DNA of 64,000 bases from Solea solea (GCF_958295425.1 NC_081154.1:7504341-7568340), one strand, 5' to 3'. Shown: positions 36,071 through 47,935, counted from the first letter of the stretch. Numbers and translations: made by a program. The notes: generated by a model not told the origin, from the sequence alone.

Positions 36071-36723
36071 GGAGTCTGTTCGTCGACGGCTTACACTACA
36101 TGAAAGGTGCCTCTGTCCCGCACGGACTGTCATTCGCACTACGCTGAAAAATCACGAGAAATTACTTAGACGGAGGAAAAACAATTTACAATCAGGGAAG
36201 CACAGTCGCCTTCACAGCTCCAAAGCTCTGTCGTCAACAACGTCGTGACGTCTCGGCGCGGTCACGTGACACTTGCGTAAAACTACCAGAAACAGGAAAT
36301 GATTTGCCTTAAAAATAAAAGTCTCCAGCATGTTCAGCTTTGCGACAGTGACAGCAAAAACACAATTAACACCATATATATGCTTTAAAAAATATTCAAA
36401 TGTACGTACAAGTTGAATTTGAACACATAAACTGGACAGTTTGAACATTAACGAGGATGTGTTCGCATTTGTATTGTAGTTTCGGTTTTATTGTGGTATT
36501 GTAGACGGAAATACTGTTGTTTTCATGTAAGGCTGAAGAGGAAATGGTTTGAATGTTTCGTGTCGTTTAGCAGGTTTCGAAACATACATCATTTTAGGAC
36601 TTTAACTCGATTTTTATCTTTTATCAGATTACATTTCGCGTCTGCTCTTCCCTGCGTCCTCCCCTTTAGCGCTGTTACTCTCACATACCGAGTGTAGCTA
36701 ACAGTAGTGATATCAAAGCACAG
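36071..36723. promoter_or_regulatory. Bidirectional nrbf2-nhlrc3 promoter
   Basis: 653 bp separate the divergent nrbf2 and nhlrc3 start codons. CpGs cluster on the nrbf2 side (about 35930-36290). There is a TGACGTC CRE-like site (36246-36252) and a perfect GTCACGTGAC palindrome (36261-36270). No TATA box is apparent. Both genes probably initiate within this interval, but the start sites are not determinable here. Confidence 0.75.
36261..36270. promoter_or_regulatory. CLEAR / E-box palindrome
   Basis: GTCACGTGAC is identical to the consensus Coordinated Lysosomal Expression and Regulation (CLEAR) element bound by TFEB, TFE3 and MITF. It is 191 bp upstream of the nrbf2 ATG and 454 bp upstream of the nhlrc3 ATG. 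USF or MYC-family binding is an alternative, since the core is a CACGTG E-box. Confidence 0.7.
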
Positions 36724-38890
36724 ATGTTGAAGAAAAAGCGAGGTCATGCGTGTTTGGTGGCCACCAGTATGGGCTCGTTTGTGTTGTTAATGATGGTGCT
36801 GTACGGTACCTTTGGCACGCAGCCCGGCAGCAGCAACTCCTCCAGCCCGAGACGCGAGTACCAGCTGCTGGGCAGACCTCTGTACAAACTGGAGCTGAGC
36901 TGGCCAAAGAACCCGGAACTCTTCACGGGGGACGTGTTTGCTGTGGCCGTGGACCAGTATGCTGGGGTCGTGTATGTGGCCCAGAGAGGTAAACACACTA
37001 ACAACACTAACGTTATCCACTCAGAGGAGACATGTCAATTTTTTCCATATTTATACACACACAAAAATGCAACTACACAGTGGCATGCAAAGACATTTCA
37101 GGGAGCAGGGGCTCAAGGAAAAAAGGGGGCACCTAAACTCTGGGGGGGCCCAGGCAAAAAACAGGCTAATGACGCTTTTCCACTATATAATTGTAGCCCG
37201 ACTCTACACGATTTGGTTAATTTTCTATTACTAGAGTGCCACCTCAACGTGGGCGGGGTTCATACCATGGCTGCACGAAAAAAACAGTGACATAATTTTA
37301 TAGGCGGCACAAACACATTAAAGTAATGACGAACAAAGCAGTAGTTTTCAGTAATTGAAACATTAGAATCAGTTAATCAAAAAGATTAGTTCAGTATTTC
37401 CTGCATGACTGGAACACAGACTCTCAAAGTCTGACGCAGTTGCTGAATTAAATTACGATGGGGGGTTGTGATGCGTCTCGTGATCGCTGGCTTTAAAAAA
37501 TACATCAGACTACTCTGTTATATATTAAGATTTTAGAAATGTTTAGTTGCATATTGTGGTGAAAGGAGTTTTGAGAGGAAAAAACATGGTTTTGAGAAAC
37601 AGAGTTGGAGAAGTTGGTGGCTCACTTCATAGCCTTTACTAAAGTGAAGCATTAAAAGGATATTTAGGGTAACAAATTTGTTTTTGAGTCATCTGACCCA
37701 TGTTGGCACGTATCGCAGCATATAAACCAAATTAATCGGAAAATGTCAGATGAAGGAAATTTGACCACTTTAATAGTTATTTAAAAAAATAAAACAAAAA
37801 ACAATTTGCAAAATAGTATTCTTTGTTTTCTTCTGGTATTGTCTTGATTATTCTTGGCTCTGAGCAAGTACATCTTAAACAAACATTAGATATTTGCTTT
37901 ATGCTTCACCCAGTGTTTGCCTTTGATTTGTCCCAGGCGACATTGTTCCCAAGGTGCTGGTGTTCACCACTGATGGAGATTTCCTAATGTCCTGGAACAC
38001 AACCACCCTGGAGATGCCTCATGGGATGTTTATAGCTGATGCAGCCTCATCAAACCCCACTGTGTGGATCACAGATGTGGGGAACGGCCAATATGGCCAC
38101 TGCATTAAACAGTACTCACCATCTGGGAACCTCCTTCAGGTTAGTTTTATTTATAGTAAGATTTCAGTTGGTGGCAGTAAGTTGTGGTTTAGTTTCTTCC
38201 AGCCTGGTTTACATATAACTATCTAGAGAAACCTATAGTTGTAGAAATGCAGCTGCTTCTTGTTGTTGATAATTTTCTTGTATGTGTCAGGTGCTTGGTA
38301 CACCAGGAAAGGCAGGCTCTGGGTTAAACCCTCTGCAGTTTGACCAGCCAGCTGAGATTTTCATTCACAGCTCCGGGGAAATGTATATTGTGGATGGTGA
38401 CGGTGGAATGAACAACCGCCTCATCAAGCTTTCTAAAGAGCAGGAGGTGTTGTGGATGCATGGGGAGAAAGGCCAAGGCATGGCTCAGTTCTACATCCCC
38501 CACAGTGTGACTGTGGACAACTCCCAGAGGGTGTGGGTGGCCGACCGAGGCAATAAAAGGATCCAGGTCTTTAACTCCGTCACTGGGGACTGGCTTGGAA
38601 CTTGGGGGAGCTGCTTCACCGAGGACGCGCCCTACTCTGTTCGCCTGACTCCAGACAAGAAGTATTTTGTCGTTGTCCAGCTCAACACCAATCAGATATC
38701 ACTGTTGGATGCACCTCCAGTGGGTTTAATTGGCCAGTGTAGAGTGGTCAGTGTGATCCAGCTGGCTGAGGAAGTGAAGCCCCACCTGGTGGACCTGGAC
38801 GTAAAGACTGGGGCTCTGTATGTGGCTGAGATCGGAGCCCAGCAGGCTCAGAAATTCATCCCTTTCAGTCTGGATGGAAGTTTCCTTTAG
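36724..38890 (+). CDS. nhlrc3: NHL repeat-containing protein 3 (3 coding exons)
   Basis: NHLRC3 is a poorly characterised protein with NHL beta-propeller repeats that enters the secretory pathway; no enzymatic activity is established. Exons 36724-36988, 37937-38139 and 38291-38890 have GT-AG borders and join in frame to 355 aa (human about 347). A signal-anchor-like hydrophobic stretch lies at about residues 9-30 ([19 protein letters not shown]) after a basic MLKKKRGH start. Conserved family signatures are [64 protein letters not shown] (from about 188), [14 protein letters not shown] (about 237-250), and the C-terminal [13 protein letters not shown]. The last coding exon is one continuous 600-bp block. 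Transcription diverges from nrbf2. Confidence 0.95.
36989..37936 (+). other. nhlrc3 intron 1
   Basis: A 948-bp GT-AG intron containing a truncated copy (about 37175-37405) of the MITE-like element found intact at 54296-54630. The remainder is AT-rich. No extra exon is seen; open frames continuing from exon 1 are read-through of the intron. Confidence 0.85.
37175..37405 (+). mobile_element. Truncated MITE-like element
   Basis: The left end TTTTCCACTATATAATT resembles the terminus of the 54296-54630 element. The internal segment AACAAAGCAGTAGTTTTCAG and the AAAGATTAGTTCAGTATTTC segment align to that element in the same order. The right inverted repeat is not found. Confidence 0.6.
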
Positions 38891-39073
38891 AGCCACACGT
38901 GGCTTTAAGTGAACAGTTGGAATGGTTTAGTAATTTAGGAAACTGTGCCGGTCATAAGACTGTTCAATTAATTTAAACATGGACTGAAAATGCTCCCCTG
39001 TATTATTTTGTGATCTGCAGTTCATGTGACCCAGAAAAAGAAAATACAAAAACAATTTATCAACCCGGCTTAA

Positions 39074-39079
39074 AATAAA
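39074..39079 (+). terminator. nhlrc3 polyadenylation signal candidate
   Basis: AATAAA lies 184 nt after the nhlrc3 stop codon and is the first canonical hexamer downstream. Confidence 0.55.
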
Positions 39080-40714
39080 CAGTATCCTTCAACAGTTGAC
39101 AGTAAGTACATGGTACTAGTTTGCAACATCGTGTATACTGTATGAATGCTGTCTGAATAATTTACATTTAAATCAACATTATTCATCTATCTGTATATCT
39201 CATCCTTTGAGAGTTGTGAGGTCCTGAACACATCCTCAAAACTTCACAACAAGTGACGACATTTATCTTTAAGTGTCTTACAATATCTGTTTATCGCCAA
39301 GAGAGCTTGATTTATCTTTTTATGGATGTGTTAAGTTAGTAGGTTGGGGATTTGCTAGTTGTCTAAGAACCAATCCTAACCTCACATGGGACCCTGCAAA
39401 CCCTCAGGTGTCCTAGTCCTGCCTTTTAAAAACACAGCACTTCACAGACTGGACTCAATTAACCCATTTTAACACTGTGGAGCTATGTTACTGTATAAGG
39501 AAACAGCAAAAATGTCCTATGATTAAGCTTTTGCTGTCTTAAAAATGAATGAATGAATGTAAAGTCATAAAAGTAAGTTTTATGAAAAGGAAATTGGTAT
39601 TAATATATAGGAAATGTATTTACCTGTCACCTAAAGACATGATACTTTTAATTTAAAATACTAGTATATTTGAAACAAAACCACTTTTATACAAAACCAC
39701 ACTTTTATGTAGAGATTCGATATTTGTCATCAGTTTCAGTCTGATAATGGTCACAATCACTGGATCGGAGATCAGTAAGAGAAAAAGTACCCTAAATATC
39801 AAATAGTTCATTAAGATCTGGATTTAAAGAGCTGCATGTCACCAGTGTCATGTGACCAGAATGTACATGAGGGCATGTGGTGATCAGGTGAGCTACGTGG
39901 AATTATTTTTAAGATAATATAGGGAAAATATTGAGTAAGTGGGTGTAATTTTGTGATAAATAAATACATAAATAAGTGGACTTACACTATATTGGTATCG
40001 GAAACACAAAAGTGGTATGGAGCCATCCCTACGTTTCTATTTTTTAAAGATAATCACATGGGCAATTCATTCTTCAGTGTTTTGTGGAGTTGTGTGTTCT
40101 TTCTTATGACTTTTCTTGACATTGCACTGCTGGACAGGACCAGAGCTTTAAGCCCTTTTGTGCTTTTTTTTTTTTTTTTTTTAGTATTTCAGCTTTTTAA
40201 AGGAACCCTGTTGAAGTGTCACATAAACAAACAAAAGTGAGGGTTAAGTGCATTTTCTACCATGTTTTTCCATGTTTGACAATTCATTATATTATTTGCA
40301 TCCATGTGTAGAAGTTTGCAGATTGTTGATTAGGTACAATATGACATGATGTTGTTGTTGACATAGGGACATACAGAAGTATCCAAGGCCGTTTTTTTTT
40401 AAGACATTCTGCACATGAAACGTGTGTAAAAGGCTGGAACAGAACTGTTTTTCCACATTGTTTGATTTTCCTTGACTGTGTGTTGTTTTCTGTATATGTA
40501 TGTGATGGTTACAGTATGAGAGGTATTGGGGTAACTGAACTGTTTCCTAATGTAGCTGGAGGCACAGTATCATACAGTGGAAACTCAAAATACTTGCACT
40601 ACTCAAAATTGTAGGTCATCTTAAATGGACATTCTATCAAGATGACATGTCAGTTTAGTTCTGGAGCTTTGTCAGTTCAAGCAAAAACATTAAAGATTCC
40701 ATAAATTATATATA

Positions 40715-40759
<45 letters not shown>

Positions 40760-41211
40760 TAAGTATGTGTATAAACCAGGAAGAACAGAAAGACACAATT
40801 TTAAGGCCTTTTCTAGGAGTCATATTGTGTTTGTTACTACTTGTGGGAGTGTTCTTTTATTTTTTTAATTTATTTTATATTTTAAATCACATCTGTTGTT
40901 AATTATTCCATTAAGACTGTACATGAAGGATTTTATGCTGTAACCTTATTAATATTCCCTATACTTAAAGAAGCCAGATCAGACTGTTGACCTGTGATGG
41001 ATGAATTATTATACTGTCTTAACATGAGGAGTTATGTTTTGTGGTGACTTGATTATTAACATGTGATTTATTCCCATGATGCACTTTTATGTCTTGTTAT
41101 CCTTAAAAAAAGGGTGATATATTAAGCTCCTGTTTGTTTGTTTGTGTGTTCACTGTTCAAATCCTAAATCAGATCAATTGAAATTGCATGCATTTCTTTG
41201 CACAACATGAT
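39080..41211. other. Gene-free region downstream of nhlrc3
   Basis: AT-rich intergenic DNA with a T-run (40167-40184), a (TA)n tract (40724-40749) followed by a CA run, and scattered AATAAA-like hexamers. No exon or well-defined element was recognised. Confidence 0.65.
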
Positions 41212-41473
41212 GATATTGACATTATGATATGATATTATTGATAATCGGTTTGAGTGTTTCTGTTTTTTTCTTTCAATAATTAAAACAAGCTTTCTGATTT
41301 TTCAGCTTCTTGAATGTGAATGTTTTCCATATAACAAAGAAGTCATTAAAACTGAAACATTTTGGTTTGTGGACAAAACGAGACATTTGAAAACGTTATC
41401 ACTGATCGATCAAAGTATCACGCTGAGCGACAGATTAGTCGATTTCTAAATGAATCATTCGTTGCAGCCCTAG
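41212..41473 (+). mobile_element. Interspersed repeat ending TTGCAGCCCTA
   Basis: TTATTGATAATCGGTTTGAG opens a segment that runs through TTTTTCAGCTTCTTGAATGT, TTGGTTTGTGGACAAAACGA and GACATTTGAAAAC, and ends with CGTTGCAGCCCTAG (41460-41473). This is the layout of a very abundant teleost non-autonomous repeat, probably of DNA-transposon (hAT-like) origin. The left terminus is eroded. Confidence 0.7.
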
Positions 41474-41564
41474 TTTGTTTTATTTTTTAATTATTTACAT
41501 TGTTGGAAAATGCGTTTCCAGTCGTCCTCCAATAAAAGGTATCATCGTGTTTGTGTGTAACTGC

Positions 41565-41805
41565 AGTACTTGACTCCTGCTACACCAGTGCAGTCCACTT
41601 GGTGGCACTGGTTTGCCACTGACTGGATCTCTGGATTTGGATCTTTCTCATCAACTGTCAGTGGATGAATCTCTGGAGATTCAGACAGAACAGTTGTGTC
41701 TGTTTGACCTTTGACAGTAGCTGCTTCATGTCATGTTTGCCACTCAGATGGTGAACTGTCACCACTGGCTTGTGCTTTAAATACACTTTATTGATGACTT
41801 TTATA
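41565..41805 (+). repeat. Diverged local repeat, copy 1
   Basis: CTTGACTCCTGCTACACCAG, then TGGTGGCACT, GCCACTCAG and CTTTAAATACACTTTATTGA. The same ordered blocks recur at 42090-42345. Confidence 0.5.
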
Positions 41806-42089
41806 TACATTATAGGTGACGTCTCCACTAGATGGAGCTCAGTTCACACTAGTTTATCTTCTCTGCTCACAGAGCATCACCCCAACATTGTCTCTATGTG
41901 TCCTGTAGGCAGGGTGGAGGTTAAGGTAAAGGAAAGAGAGAAAAATGGGCAAAGAAAATGTCAGTAAAATACCAAGTGAAACAACACTTTGGTCTCAGCA
42001 CTTTCTGAGAGGAACCCTGGTAATGGGACACAATCAGGGTCTGAATATTTCCCTTATCACCACTCCAGCTGTCAAAAAGACAGAGAGGA

Positions 42090-42345
42090 CTTGATTACTG
42101 CTACACCGGTGTTGTCCACAAGTTGGCACTATAGTTTGTATAGTTTGCAGTATAGTTTCACTGAGTATTTGCTTCTCAATCAGTGCCCCAAGCTGTACGT
42201 AGAGAAATCCCCGGAGGTTCAAGCAACCGTGCAAATGTTCCTCTGTATGTTTCATGTCTCGTGTTCCACTCAGTTGTGGTTGGAGACACCATTGACTTTG
42301 TTACACTTTTTAAATCCTCTTTTTAAAATAGATACTTTATTCAAA
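42090..42345 (+). repeat. Diverged local repeat, copy 2
   Basis: CTTGATTACTGCTACACCGG, then GTTGGCACT, TTCCACTCAG and AAAATAGATACTTTATTCAA align in order with 41565-41805. Origin unknown; it could be a retroposon tail. Confidence 0.5.
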
Positions 42346-44685
42346 TTCAAAATATTAAGGAGCATTGTGTCCCCTCCCATTCCTTCCCAGGCTTTCATGG
42401 GTTGCCAGGTAGTTTGATGGTCCACAAACGGAAAGATTTTGATTTACAAGGAGTTTTCCACAATATAATTCATTCACAATTCAGTCATTTTCTGGCTGTA
42501 AATTAAAATGTCATGTGTGAATATATTGACCGTACAATAGCTGTCATTGAGGACAGTATTTGATCAAATATTATAGTAATTTTATGACTTAACCCTTAGT
42601 GCTCAGGCGCACCCTTTGTATTTTGCAGTGGGAATAATACACAGCTCTTTTTATGGACATCATTGGTGTGTGTGGCTTTTCGTCTTCTAATGGGTTGTTG
42701 AGTCAAAGTTATGATTAATTTTATATTGCATATTTAAAAAATCTAGGAGTAGCGATTATTGTGCAGAAGTCACCAAATAGACAGTTTTTGTTTTGAACTT
42801 TGAACTGTAACGTGTTGCCAAATTCCACAAATTCAATCTGATTTTTAGAAATGTACAAGATATTTCACATTCTTATAGCCTCTGTATATAGTGTATGTTT
42901 GAACATAGTGATGTAAAAAAGCAGCGTGAAGGCTGTGTGTTCTAAGGGTTAATGTAGTTCCTCCAGGAACAGGGATTCCCTGGAAACCAATTCTAATCCA
43001 TTTCCCTTTTTCCAAGAAATTTAAAATGGGAAACTGGGGGCAAAGTGTAAACCTACTATCAACTACAACAGGAAATAGGGCCTCACGTAGCAGGACAGCA
43101 AGCTTCAAAACGTGGATCTCGTCCTCTGATTGGTGCCAATGAAATGCTGTGTGAAATGTGGTTTTGCCAACTTAGTTATTACCACATGCAACAGTGTTGA
43201 GCAGAGGTTCAACAAGCAAACCTAAACCCACACATCAGGGGATCTGCATGGGTTCCTCATCCACAACAGAATGTATGTCTAAATAAGGGGCGTTTTTATT
43301 TGCCTTAATGATTATGATTTTGATTGACACAGCACAGATGATGGAGGAACAGTGAGTCACGAGTTGCTCTTTTTGAGGTCTCCATTCCTCAGAGCCTTCA
43401 GAGTCGGGGTAAAGAGCGTCACCTCCTACACGCTCACCCTCCTGCTGCAGGTACTTGTGTGTGTGTGTGTGTGTTTCCTGCTCCCAGTGCAGCTGTCCAG
43501 GATGTGCACGTCCATACTGTCAATCCCCGTCGACTTCCATATAATACAGAGGAATGTGAGCGTAGGAGTGGCCCCATTCTATGCACCAGGACGATCTCAC
43601 ACCGACTCACACTTTCTGCATCTCCATCCACTTTCGCACTTTCACTATCACGCACACATTTTCTTTCTTCCTCCGTGCTCTGGCTTTTGTTCTCCAGCAG
43701 TCTCCTTGTTGTCCTCCTCCTCTATGCTTTCTGCCTCGCTGGCTGTTTTGCTGACAGACTGCAGCTGGGATGGCATGGCCCGGGATAGAGGCGGGATCCT
43801 GAGTGTGTGGGCTGGCCTATAGAGTGCCTCTGCATGGGGAAAGCCCACACAACACTCCCACACGCCTTACGCCACACACCCAGGAGGGATTCCAGGCCTC
43901 ACAAAGGGCACTTCCTTGTTAGATGCATTCATTTGTTAAATGCATCGCATTAAGGTTTGCTTTTAAGTGGCAGAGGAGTGCTGATGTCTGGTATCTACAC
44001 ATTCTATATCTGGTTTTAAATGCCAGAATCAACAATTTTACACACAAAAGTGCTCCAAATCACTTCATCTTGTATTTTTCACCAGGACACTTAAATTCAA
44101 ACAACATACTGTCTGTAGTCCATCAAATAAATAGATTGAATTAAAATTTTGACAAAGGTTAGTGGGAGTTTTGGAGACAGACCTCAGAAATATGTTATGA
44201 CTAGAGCTGTGGTTCTTCTTAAAGGTCAAACAGATGACACATACATCGTGGTTTGTTTTTTTCTTTTAAAAAAAGGCCCAGTAAACAGTTTTTAACAGAC
44301 CTTGTTCAGACAGAAGGGAAATGTACTTTCTGTTTATTTATTCTGCTTCGCACCACATGAGATTGGGCACAGATAGCTGTGATATAACCTATAGCAGTCA
44401 TTGGCAGAGTGGTTTAGCGTCCACAGATTATTTTGTCACCAACAAAACAAAATGTGCTCAAGTTTTTTACAGCCTTCATCCCAAGAAACTTTCAATAACA
44501 CAAGTATGGAAAGAAGTTGGAGTGTATTTAGCAGTTATATCTTTTGGAAATGGCCAATTTATTGATTTAAAATTATATTAAGCTGATGTTCAGTAAAAAT
44601 TGTATTTGAATTATGTCACAGTATTTCTTAAAATCCGGTTTTAAAGACGTCTTCTCATTCGTACACGTCTATGTTTTTACCATGT
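42346..44685. other. Gene-free region
   Basis: Mostly AT-rich intergenic sequence with a short GT run near 43456-43474. Several small open frames around 43350-43860 were checked and match no family I recognise. Nothing further is supported. Confidence 0.55.
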
Positions 44686-44818
44686 TACTATTTTATTATG
44701 TCACTTTTTATAAATTTATTTTATGTTTTATACCTTTTATGTTGCTGTGCCTTTACATCTGTGAACCACTTTGTTCTTAAATGTGCTCTAGAAATAAAGT
44801 TGACTTGACTTTATTGAT
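44686..44818 (+). mobile_element. LINE/retroposon 3'-tail-like repeat
   Basis: TTTATTTTATGTTTTATACC, then GTGAACCACTTTGTTCTTAA and an AAATGTGCTCTAGAAATAAA end followed by GTTGACTTGACTTTATTGA, typical of teleost retroposon 3' ends. Confidence 0.5.
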
Positions 44819-44978
44819 GCAGAATATCAGCGGTCTTGTTATTAAGAGGACGAGTGCTTGCTTTTATAGTTTGGTGCATTATTAATAACATTATTCCAGA
44901 CTCGATCAAGACATTTCGCTTTCCCACGGCTTCACCATCAGAGGCCTCCTCCTCTGTGTTCACTGTCGGCCGCTCACT

Positions 44979-45120
44979 GACTTCCTGCTGCCCCACAAAA
45001 CTACAGGCATGGACAGGAATACTGCTGCTGCTGCTGTGTCGTCATTCCTGTCTTGTCCTGTCACAGAGACAAAGACGCCCAGGGATGGACGATATGATGA
45101 TGCGTCTGTGTGACGACACA
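44979..45120 (-). repeat. Three-copy unit, copy A (inverted)
   Basis: Read on the minus strand it contains GTGTCGTCACACAGACGC, CTGGGCGTCTTTGTCTCTG, GACAAGACAGGAATGACGAC and CTGTAGTTTTGTGGGGCAGC. These blocks occur in the same order in copies B (48375-48500) and C (49035-49170). Confidence 0.6.
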
Positions 45121-45483
45121 CCGACAACCCCTTATCTCTTCACAGATCAGACAGCTCGGAGCAAAAAAAAGAAAAGTTAAGTCACTCTTACACATCCATA
45201 AACATCAATAGGCGTGTCATTTGGAGTAAAGTGTGACCGGGAGAACCGTGGTAACCCTTCCGCTCTGCCGTGTCGGCTAAACCAAAGAAAGGAGTGGAAA
45301 TATTTGTGTTAGCACATGTCTGAGACATCTGAGACATTTGTGGACCAACTCAAAAACCATAAACTCCCAGAAACACAGAGGGATGAGATGTAGCGACTGT
45401 GTAAAGAGCTGGTGAACAAAGGATTCTCGGGGGGAGAAGGAGAAAAGAAACAGCAGGGGTCTAACAGAGTACAAGGGCCCATT

Positions 45484-45560
45484 AAAGGTCCAGTGTGTAA
45501 CATTTAGGAGAGGTGTTTATGGCAGACAGTGAATATACTACCCTTAATCAAGTGTACAAT
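45484..45560 (+). mobile_element. Interspersed repeat terminus (GGTCCAGTGTGTAACATTTAG type)
   Basis: TTAAAGGTCCAGTGTGTAAC then ATTTAGGAG is the left end of a widespread teleost repeat. A matching right end was not found. Confidence 0.45.
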
Positions 45561-46048
45561 TGCTTTAAAATAATAATAAAAAAAGTGTTGTGAAGTGAAA
45601 ACCAGAAACTTACTATGCAAATGAAGACCATCATAATTCTAACAAAGTCTCACAATTAGGTTTCACACATTCTGACACACTGAACCCTTCAAATCTACTG
45701 TAAATGACAATATTAGAAACAGATTTCACTGCGTAATAAGAAAGAATACAGAAATGAACTGTTAAGTAAACTACAATTATGACCATAAAGTGCAGTTTGG
45801 GCAGGCGTCTCATACACCTTAAGTGGTAACCATAGCAACTACGACAACAAAATTGCCACAATTCTAAAAATGCTTTGGGATTATGGGTAATACTTTCATC
45901 ATTCTGTCCTGCAGAAAAGGGAATTACAACATTATTTGGAATTGTATGGCGACAGGTGAGCACAACATTAGTTGATTCATTCTCTGATAACCATGACCAT
46001 CCCACTCCCCGTCCGTCCAGTAGTTGTGAAAGTATATTATACTGTGGA

Positions 46049-46079
<31 letters not shown>

Positions 46080-47290
46080 CAGCAGGGTGGATTGATGGGC
46101 CAACTCTGAGAAAACAGAGGAAGCAGCGGGGGGCAACAGGACACGAGGAGCTGCAAACTGTGAGGAGGCCTGGTTTGTAGTCCCGAGTGTCACAGCAGAG
46201 ACAGATGACTTTACACTGGGATGTCATTGGGACAGTGTAGTGCTGGAAGTTTATTTATTTTAAAACGCTATATTTATTTTTTTACTAGGAAGTCACATTG
46301 AAATCTATTTTATAGCTTTGACTTGGGTCAGTTAGCGGCGTCTCACGTGCTGAGCAACATTCATGATAACATGTAAACAAATTGCTATAGAAACAAACCA
46401 GAAGGCATGTAATTAGGCATTTGTTTATCAGTTGATGAGGTAACTCCATCATTTAAAGGTACAGTGTGAGCAACTTTGCATCGTTTATTGGTGAAGTTGC
46501 AGCTGAATATTCTTCTTCTTCCTCAAGTGTGTTGGCCTTCAGTTTGCATCAAAACTTAAAAGATGGTTTGTTTGTCCTTTGTGGACAAGATCATTCCAGG
46601 ACCAGGACTTTCACACTGAAGTCCTCTATAATCTAAAGGAAAATTAGTCAATTTCTCACTTTCCTTAAATAGTCAGTTAACATGTTTCTGGAGAGTTAGT
46701 CTCTTACTTTCAGGTCTCCTTCAATACAACATGGTGTCACTTTTATAAACGATGTTCACACTTAGAGGAAAATAGAAGATAAAACTCAGCTCATGGGAGT
46801 TTATATGAGAGGACGCCAGTGTGAGTGACGTGATCTCGGTTGCACATGATGGCTGTGAACTCTGGGAGATTACTACCCGTCGCCACTCGGTTTCCACGAG
46901 TCTCCGTTTACCAGGTCTCACTTCCCTTTCTCTATGTAAATAAACACGTTTCCGTTTGCAACCAAATGATATTGTTTTCCACGCTGACTGCATGAGAGGA
47001 CATGCTGCTGATGTGCTCAGTCTGCCGGAAATTAAAAGAAGTGAAAATCCACGCGGGTCCATGCAGCCTCTCCTCTACACGTACTGTACATAGTGACCTG
47101 ACATGCTTTCAGACGAGTGTCACCCTGTTTTTTGAAGAATAAAAAATGGATAACTTGAGAGATTTGCTCATATATTCTTCTATTTGTCATGCCAAGAGAG
47201 TGATTCACTCGCTCAAAAAGATTCAGGGACATGACATTGTCATGATGATAATGGTTTCGCTGTGTCAAGATGTCCACTCTGGTTTCTGCC
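45561..47290. other. Gene-free region
   Basis: Apart from the (GT)n tract, this is unique-looking intergenic DNA with no recognised gene. The 198-codon minus-strand open frame ending at 45631 crosses the microsatellite and has no family resemblance. Confidence 0.55.
46053..46079. repeat. (GT)n microsatellite
   Basis: About 13 uninterrupted GT units. Confidence 0.95.
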
Positions 47291-47304
47291 AGAAATGGAC
47301 TGCC

Positions 47305-47550
47305 GTCTGTCCATCCACTCGTCTTCTACCGCTTTATCCTCCACATGAGGGTCGCGGGGGACACTGGTGCCAATCGCAGCTGCAAACAACCATCCACTCT
47401 CATGGTAGTGTCCAATTTGCATAATCCCCAAATCTGCATGTGTTTGGACTGTGGGAGGAAACCGGAGAACCTGGAGAAAACCCACGCACACATGGAGAGA
47501 ACATGCAAACTCCATGCAGAAAGGCCCTTCTTCCGACCGGGTCCCGAGTC
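47305..47550 (-). mobile_element. tRNA-headed SINE/L2-type element, copy 1
   Basis: CTTCTACCGCTTTATCCTCC, then CATGAGGGTCGCGGGGGACA, GGACTGTGGGAGGAAACCGG and ACATGCAAACTCCATGCAGA are the reverse complement of the standard teleost element. It is shortened in the middle relative to copy 2. Confidence 0.8.
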
Positions 47551-47559
47551 TTCTTGCAT

Positions 47560-47935
47560 CCATCCTTTATCCATCCATCAATCCATTTTCTACTACTTTA
47601 TCCTCCACATGAGGGTCATGGGGGGGGGCTGGTGCCAGTCTCAGCTGACATAGGATGAAAGGCGGGGTACACCCTGGGCAGTTCGCCAGTCCATCACAAG
47701 GCCACATGGAGACAAACAACCATCCACTCTCACTCTCACACTCACCTACGGTCAATTTACAGTGTCCAATTGACCTAATCCACAAATCTGCATATTTTTG
47801 GACTGTGGGAGGAAACCTGCGTACCCAGAGAAAACCCATGCACACACGGTTAGACCAGAACGACCCTTGTTCCGACCGGGTCGTGAACCCTGGTTCTTCT
47901 TGCTGCTAACCGCTACACTGCTGTGAGTAAAGAGA
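47560..47935 (-). mobile_element. tRNA-headed SINE/L2-type element, copy 2
   Basis: A near full-length copy in minus orientation. The tail (CATCCATCAATCCATTTTCT) lies at the left, GGCCACATGGAGACAAACAA in the middle, GGACTGTGGGAGGAAACCTG next, and the head at the right reads (minus strand) GCGGTTAGCAGCAAGAAGAA. It abuts copy 1 in the same orientation, as a tandem insertion or head-to-tail array. Confidence 0.85.

Noticed and set aside
43352..43822. 156-codon plus-strand open frame
   Set aside because: Contains a GT-repeat-derived VCVCVC segment and no domain; a possible donor after CTGCAG was not convincing.
45631..46227. 198-codon minus-strand open frame
   Set aside because: It crosses a (GT)n microsatellite (poly-TH) and shows no homologous motif or splice signals consistent with a gene.
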